A DNA stretch of 64,000 nt, taken from assembly GCF_001953055.1 (NCBI RefSeq), contig NZ_CP019044.1, positions 2,852,001-2,916,000 of the forward strand, in the 5' to 3' direction. The notes under the pieces were generated by a model. That model saw only the letters and a program-made list of their open reading frames with translations, did not search any database and was not told the origin of the DNA. The translations under genes were made by a program, and so were the position numbers. Of this stretch, positions 59,276 through 64,000 are shown in pieces (position 1 is the first letter of the stretch; the number at the start of each line of letters is the position of its first letter). Source of the DNA: Salaquimonas pukyongi (GTDB lineage: Bacteria; Pseudomonadota; Alphaproteobacteria; Rhizobiales; Rhizobiaceae).

Positions 59276-62200
59276 CTACTCCGCCTCAAATTCAAGCAGC
59301 AGGTCTTTTGCTTCCACCGCGGCGCCCGGCTGTACGTGAACATTCAAAACCACGCCCTTGCGATCGGCGTGAATGGCCGTTTCCATCTTCATCGCCTCGA
59401 TGGTGAACAGCACATCGCCCGGATTGACGGTCGTTCCGGCTTTCACCGCAACGCTGGCGATCGTGCCCGGCATGGGCGCACCAATGTGATCGCCATTGCC
59501 ATCCTCGGCCTTGCGCTGCTTTGCAACCTTCGAAGCAATGGCACGATTGGGGATGCGGATGGTGCGCGGCTGGCCATTGAGCTCGAAGAAGACCTTTACT
59601 TCCCCCTCGTCATTGGTGTCGCCAATCGCCTGCAGTCGGATTTCCAGCGTCTTTCCAGGATCAATCTCCACCGAGATCTGATCCTGCGGGGTCATGCCAT
59701 AAAAGAACACAGGGGTCGGCAGGGTGCGCACCGGCCCGTAAATGCGGTGACGGCCCATATAGTCGAGGAAAACCTTGGGATACATCAGATAGCCGCACAG
59801 ATCCTCGTCATCGATCCGGAAGCCTTCCAGTTCATCGGAAAGCTTGCTCCGTGTTTTTTCAAGATCGACCGGCTCCATGTCGGCGCCGGGCCGTGTGGTG
59901 ATCGGCTTTTCACCCTTGAGCACTTTTTCCTGCAAAGCCTGCGGCCACCCGCCAGGCGGCTGGCCAAGATTGCCCTTGAGCATGTCCACGACGGAATCAG
60001 GGAAGGAGATTTCCTTTTCAGGGTCCTCCACCTCCGCGCGGGTGATCCCCTGGGCCACCATCATCAGCGCCATGTCACCCACCACCTTCGAAGAGGGGGT
60101 TACTTTGACAATGTCGCCGAACATCTGGTTGACGTCGGCATAGGCCTTGGCAACCTCGTGCCAACGGTCCTCAAGACCGAGGCTCTTTGCCTGTGCCTTG
60201 AGATTGGTGAACTGGCCACCCGGCATCTCGTGCAGATAAACTTCCGATGCAGGCGCCGCCAGCCCGCTTTCGAACGCCGTATATTGCTGGCGCACCTGCT
60301 CCCAATAGTCGGAGATTTCCCGCACCGCTTCAACGTCAATGCCCGTGTCGCGCTCGGTATGGCGCAAGGCCTCGACAATGGAGCCAAAACACGGCTGCGA
60401 CGTGCCGCCGGAAAAGGCATCCATCGCCGCATCGACACAATCAACGCCGGCAGCACTTGCCGCAAGCACCGTCGCGCCAGCAATTCCGCTCGTGTCATGG
60501 GTATGGAAGTGAACCGGCAGGCCGGTTTCTTCCTTCAGCGCCTTGATGAGATCATAGGCTGCCGGTGGCTTTAAAAGCCCCGCCATGTCCTTAAGGCCGA
60601 GAATGTGGGTTCCCGCCGCCTTCAGCTCACGCGCCATCTTCACGTAGTAGTCGAGATCGTATTTCGGCCGGCCCGGATCGAGAATGTCGCCGGTATAGCA
60701 GATCGCCGCCTCGCAGATTTTGCCCGATGTCAGTACCGCGTCGATTGCAACCCGCATGTTCTCAACCCAGTTGAGCGAATCGAAGACGCGGAAGACATCG
60801 ACACCGGTTTTTGCCGCCTGATCGACAAACTTGATAACCACATTGTCGGGATAGTTGGTGTAACCAACGCCATTGGACGCACGCAGCAGCATCTGCGTCA
60901 GCAGGTTGGGCATGCGCTCACGCAGATCGCGCAGCCGCTGCCAGGGACACTCCTGCAAAAAGCGGTAGGACACGTCGAAAGTCGCGCCGCCCCAGCATTC
61001 GACGGAAAAAAGCTGCGGCAGGTTATGGGCATAGACGGGCGCTGCATTGACCATGTCGATGGAGCGCATGCGTGTTGCCAGCAGTGACTGATGGCCATCG
61101 CGCATGGTAGTGTCCGTCATCAGAAGCTGCTTTTGCGCCAGCATCCAGTCGGCGACCGCCTGCGGGCCCTCTTCCTCCAGCAGGTTGCGCACACCGCGCG
61201 CCGGCGCATCACCGCGCAGTTTCGGCGCGCGCGGCACTTCCAACCCGCCCTCATGCCCCAGTGAAGGCAGCGGTTTGCCCTTGGTTTCGGGGTGCCCGTT
61301 GACCGAAATATCGGCGATGTAGGTCAGAATCTTGGTCGCCCGGTCGCGCCGTTTCTTGAACTGGAAGAGTTCCGGCGTGGTATCGATGAACTTGGTGGTA
61401 TAGGAATTGTCGAGGAATGTGGGATGCTTGAGCAGGTTCTCGACAAAGGCGATATTGGTCGAAACCCCCCGGATACGGAATTCGCGCAGGCTGCGGTCCA
61501 TGCGGGCAATCGCCATTTCAGGCGTCGGCGCCCAGGCCGTCACCTTCACCAGCAGTGAATCATAGTAGCGCGTGATTACCGCACCGGAATAGGCGGTGCC
61601 GCCATCGAGCCGGATGCCCATGCCCGTTGCCGAGCGATAGGCGGTAATGCGGCCATAATCCGGCACAAAATTGTTTTGCGGGTCCTCGGTTGTCACCCGG
61701 CACTGCAGCGCATGACCGTTCAGCACGATCTCCTGCTGACTTTCGGCCCCGGTTGCTTCGGCAATCGGCCTGCCTTCGCTGATCAGAATTTGCGCCCGCA
61801 CAATGTCGATGCCCGTCACCTCTTCGGTAACGGTATGCTCTACCTGAACGCGCGGATTAACCTCGATGAAGTAGAAAGCGCCGGTTTCCATGTCCATCAG
61901 GAACTCGACCGTGCCGGCGCATTCATAGCCCACATGGCGGCAGATCTTCAGCCCCAGTTCGCACAGCTCCTCGCGCTGTTCCTGGGTAAGGTAAGGTGCA
62001 GGCGCGCGCTCGACGACCTTCTGGTTCCGCCGCTGGACCGAACAGTCCCGCTCCCACAGGTGATAAAGACTGCCATGCCTGTCGCCGAGCACCTGCACTT
62101 CCACGTGGCGCGCACGCTGGACCAGTTTTTCCAGATAGCCTTCGCCATTGCCGAACGCAGCCTCCGCCTCGCGGCGGCCCTCCAGCACCTTCTGTTCCAG

Positions 62201-62737
62201 TTCATCCGGGTTCATGATCGGCCGCATGCCGCGCCCGCCACCGCCCCATGAGGCTTTCAGCATGAAGGGATAGCCGACTTCATCGGCCATTCGGCGCACT
62301 TCGTCCATGTCGTCGGGCAGAACCTCGGTCGCCGGGATGACGGGCACACCCGCCTCAATCGCAATGCGCCGTGCCGAAGCCTTGTCCCCCAATTGCCGCA
62401 TGGTTTCGGCCTTCGGACCGATAAAGATGATGCCGGCAGCCTCGCATGCATCGACGAAATCCGGGTTTTCCGACAGCAACCCGTAGCCCGGATGGATCGC
62501 ATCGGCGCCGGACTGCCTGGCAACGCGAATGATCTCCTCGATGGACAGATAGGCCGCCACCGGACCCAGATCTTCTCCGATCAGATAGGATTCATCCGAT
62601 TTGAACCGGTGCAGCCCGAGCCGGTCCTCTTTGGCATAGACAGCGACGGTTTTTTTGCCCAGCTCATTACAGGCTCGCAGAATGCGAATGGCGATTTCGC
62701 CGCGATTGGCGACCAGGACTTTCTTGATATTTTTCAT
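59276..62737 (-). CDS. pyc: Pyruvate carboxylase
   Basis: Biotin enzyme of 1153 residues making oxaloacetate from pyruvate, bicarbonate and ATP. Domains in order: biotin carboxylase ([17 protein letters not shown]-grasp with [26 protein letters not shown]), carboxyltransferase ([31 protein letters not shown]), and the C-terminal biotinyl domain with EAMKMETA, the biotinylated Lys at about 1117. ATG 62737 is chosen over an extra 30-residue upstream extension. Anaplerotic for gluconeogenesis and amino acid synthesis. Full family length. Confidence 0.97.
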   Translation of the reverse strand: MKNIKKVLVANRGEIAIRILRACNELGKKTVAVYAKEDRLGLHRFKSDESYLIGEDLGPVAAYLSIEEIIRVARQSGADAIHPGYGLLSENPDFVDACEAAGIIFIGPKAETMRQLGDKASARRIAIEAGVPVIPATEVLPDDMDEVRRMADEVGYPFMLKASWGGGGRGMRPIMNPDELEQKVLEGRREAEAAFGNGEGYLEKLVQRARHVEVQVLGDRHGSLYHLWERDCSVQRRNQKVVERAPAPYLTQEQREELCELGLKICRHVGYECAGTVEFLMDMETGAFYFIEVNPRVQVEHTVTEEVTGIDIVRAQILISEGRPIAEATGAESQQEIVLNGHALQCRVTTEDPQNNFVPDYGRITAYRSATGMGIRLDGGTAYSGAVITRYYDSLLVKVTAWAPTPEMAIARMDRSLREFRIRGVSTNIAFVENLLKHPTFLDNSYTTKFIDTTPELFQFKKRRDRATKILTYIADISVNGHPETKGKPLPSLGHEGGLEVPRAPKLRGDAPARGVRNLLEEEGPQAVADWMLAQKQLLMTDTTMRDGHQSLLATRMRSIDMVNAAPVYAHNLPQLFSVECWGGATFDVSYRFLQECPWQRLRDLRERMPNLLTQMLLRASNGVGYTNYPDNVVIKFVDQAAKTGVDVFRVFDSLNWVENMRVAIDAVLTSGKICEAAICYTGDILDPGRPKYDLDYYVKMARELKAAGTHILGLKDMAGLLKPPAAYDLIKALKEETGLPVHFHTHDTSGIAGATVLAASAAGVDCVDAAMDAFSGGTSQPCFGSIVEALRHTERDTGIDVEAVREISDYWEQVRQQYTAFESGLAAPASEVYLHEMPGGQFTNLKAQAKSLGLEDRWHEVAKAYADVNQMFGDIVKVTPSSKVVGDMALMMVAQGITRAEVEDPEKEISFPDSVVDMLKGNLGQPPGGWPQALQEKVLKGEKPITTRPGADMEPVDLEKTRSKLSDELEGFRIDDEDLCGYLMYPKVFLDYMGRHRIYGPVRTLPTPVFFYGMTPQDQISVEIDPGKTLEIRLQAIGDTNDEGEVKVFFELNGQPRTIRIPNRAIASKVAKQRKAEDGNGDHIGAPMPGTIASVAVKAGTTVNPGDVLFTIEAMKMETAIHADRKGVVLNVHVQPGAAVEAKDLLLEFEAE

Positions 62738-62961
62738 GGGGCCGGTTTCTGAAAAACGGGGACGGGCGGAGGTTTGCTGTCTTGTTATTACAGCCTGCCT
62801 GCAATTTCCACCGCCAGCATGCCGCAATGCGACATCTATTGTCAGATCAGCCGGTCAGCGCCAGCAGGAGCGGCGCTGAAATGCCCGATTGCGCCGCGCC
62901 GGGCGATGGCAGGGCGGTATAGGCAAGAACTGCTTGTTGTCCGGTTTTTGTGCTGAATTAC

Positions 62962-63038
62962 TGGTCGGAGTGGCAGGATTCGAACCTGCGACCCCCTCGT
63001 CCCGAACGAGGTGCGCTACCAGGCTGCGCCACACTCCG
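62962..63038 (-). tRNA. tRNA-Pro (anticodon CGG)
   Basis: Leftward cloverleaf: acceptor 5' CGGAGTG pairs with CACTCCG; anticodon arm CCTCG-TTCGGGA-CGAGG gives anticodon CGG (reads CCG proline codons); T arm GCAGG-TTCGAAT-CCTGC. The discriminator A and CCA are encoded at the 3' end (62965-62962). Upstream sequence has no gene. Confidence 0.95.
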
Positions 63039-63133
63039 ATTTTGTCCGCCATCGCACAATGCCCGTGCGGAGCGTGCGGGTTATAGACCCGCGCTCGCCC
63101 GCCGTAAACGGGGTGGAAAAAATTTTCCCGTCC

Positions 63134-63568
63134 TCAGGCCGCCGCAGGCTTGAGAAAGCGCATATTGATCAGCCGCCCCACGACAATGCCCGCGATCATC
63201 GCGCCAACGAACTGCATGGCTTCCACATAGCCAAGGCCGAGCGCCGGAATGGCGCCGCCCGGACAAAACCCCGATATTCCCCAGCCGGTGCCGAACACCG
63301 CGGACCCAACAACCAGATATCTGTCTATCTGGGTGCTGGTCGGCACCATGAAACCCTTGTCGAAGAGAGGCGCCGTACGCTGGCCGAAGACAAGGCGGTA
63401 GCCGATGGCGGTGATAACGAGCGCCCCGCCCATGACAAACAGCAGGCTTGGGTCCCAGCTTCCGGCAATGTCAAAGAAATTGAGCACCTTGGCCGGATTG
63501 GCCATGCCGGAAATGGCGATTCCAAGGCCGAAAACGGAACCGATGATGAATGCGGTCAACAGCTTCAT
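63134..63568 (-). CDS. YeeE/YedE-family membrane protein (second half-unit)
   Basis: Membrane protein of 144 residues with about four helices. [19 protein letters not shown] holds the conserved Cys of YeeE/YedE-type transporters, thought to move thiosulfate or other reduced sulfur. It lies 3 bases after the codirectional partner at 63572. The two short proteins probably combine into one full transporter (PmpA/PmpB-like arrangement). Confidence 0.85.
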   Translation of the reverse strand: MKLLTAFIIGSVFGLGIAISGMANPAKVLNFFDIAGSWDPSLLFVMGGALVITAIGYRLVFGQRTAPLFDKGFMVPTSTQIDRYLVVGSAVFGTGWGISGFCPGGAIPALGLGYVEAMQFVGAMIAGIVVGRLINMRFLKPAAA

Positions 63569-63571
63569 GGG

Positions 63572-63997
63572 TCAGCCTCCCATTACATGACGGGTGACAT
63601 AAACGGTGACGAAAGCCGCCGCCATGAAGACAAGCGTTGCAACAATCGAGCGCGGTGACAGCCGGGCCATGCCGCAGACCCCGTGGCCGCTGGTACAGCC
63701 TGAACCGAAATAAACGCCAATGCCGACCACAAAGCCACCGGCGATCAACGGCAGGGTTGCCACCGGCACGGCGAAATCGACTGTCCCGCCCAGATTGACG
63801 AAGACAAAGGGGGCAGCGATGGCGCCTGCCAGAAATACGGCCCGCCATTGCCAATCGGCAGAAAGCGGCGGCAATACGCCCTGCAGAATACCCGTCATGC
63901 CGGCAACACGGCCGTGAAAAGCCATCAGCAGCGTGGCCGCCACGCCGATCAGAACGCCCCCCAGCAGCGAAGAATAGGGAGTAAACTCGGTGATCAT
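63572..63997 (-). CDS. YeeE/YedE-family membrane protein (first half-unit)
   Basis: Membrane protein of 141 residues with about four helices. [21 protein letters not shown] is the family Cys motif. Its ATG is at 63997, just inside the window edge, so any upstream operon gene or regulator is not visible. It pairs with the codirectional half-unit encoded at 63134-63568. Confidence 0.85.
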   Translation of the reverse strand: MITEFTPYSSLLGGVLIGVAATLLMAFHGRVAGMTGILQGVLPPLSADWQWRAVFLAGAIAAPFVFVNLGGTVDFAVPVATLPLIAGGFVVGIGVYFGSGCTSGHGVCGMARLSPRSIVATLVFMAAAFVTVYVTRHVMGG

Positions 63998-64000
63998 GAC

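Noticed and set aside
59336-60574. A 412-residue rightward open frame inside the pyruvate carboxylase region
   Set aside because: Antisense to the pyc gene; the leftward protein has complete domain signatures, this one has none.

Overview
This window is a gene-dense stretch of an alphaproteobacterial chromosome, most likely of the order Hyphomicrobiales (Rhizobiales). The assignment is inferred from gene content: a CobW GTPase paired with a WD40 gene, a DUF459 protein, the L-carnitine dehydrogenase/thioesterase fusion known from rhizobia, many TRAP and ABC importers, a ROSE-like leader in front of an Hsp20 gene, and the short CTCGGG/CCCGAG intergenic palindromes common in this order. No phage or plasmid backbone, rRNA or CRISPR array is visible. 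Almost everything looks like ordinary chromosome.

Layout. 0-1 kb: 5' part of glutamate synthase large subunit, running off the left edge. 1-4.7 kb: a threonine aldolase-type enzyme, a lysophospholipase-like hydrolase, and an Hsp20 gene with an RpoH-like promoter and a three-hairpin leader. 4.7-12.5 kb: cell envelope genes (SGNH-fold DUF459 protein that seems to lack catalytic residues, lytic transglycosylase, KdsD, a beta-barrel protein, GalU, GalE). 12.5-15.2 kb: NfeD/SPFH pair and ferrochelatase. 15.3-20.2 kb: a TRAP importer whose large permease carries a C-terminal helical extension of about 320 residues. 20.4-25.3 kb: metal homeostasis genes (RcnA-like exporter, DUF1007 protein, LysR regulator, frameshifted WD40 gene, CobW GTPase with a His-rich loop).

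25.4-34.5 kb: 8-oxoguanine deaminase-like amidohydrolase with a creatininase-family partner, MarR and LacI regulators, an aminotransferase, KDPG aldolase, a GNAT enzyme, a muramidase, a GST and type II dehydroquinase. 34.6-50.6 kb: a long, mostly minus-strand catabolic region. It combines a glycerate kinase-type enzyme, crotonase, MaoC hydratase, ADP-forming acyl-CoA synthetase, acyl-CoA dehydrogenase, carnitine dehydrogenase/thioesterase, a BKACE enzyme, a GlxA-type regulator, two membrane transporters and a TRAP system. I read it as a gamma-butyrobetaine/carnitine-to-glycine-betaine pathway. 50.8-51.1 kb: a MITE-like element. 51.2-59.3 kb: a D-amino-acid-oxidase-like enzyme, an Asp/Glu racemase-like protein, and an arginine operon (arginase, ornithine cyclodeaminase, polar amino acid ABC importer) opposite an AsnC/Lrp regulator. 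59.3-64 kb: pyruvate carboxylase, tRNA-Pro(CGG), and two YeeE/YedE half-transporters.

Recurring theme: in all three binding-protein-dependent importers a strong stem-loop lies between the binding-protein gene and the permease genes. This would allow more binding protein than permease to be made.

I do not see a clear, wholly new system. The observations most worth testing are the heat-shock leader, the carnitine super-cluster with an embedded nuclease-like DUF2161 gene, the TRAP permease extension, the shared attenuator architecture, the MITE-like repeat and the single-base frameshift in the WD40 gene.
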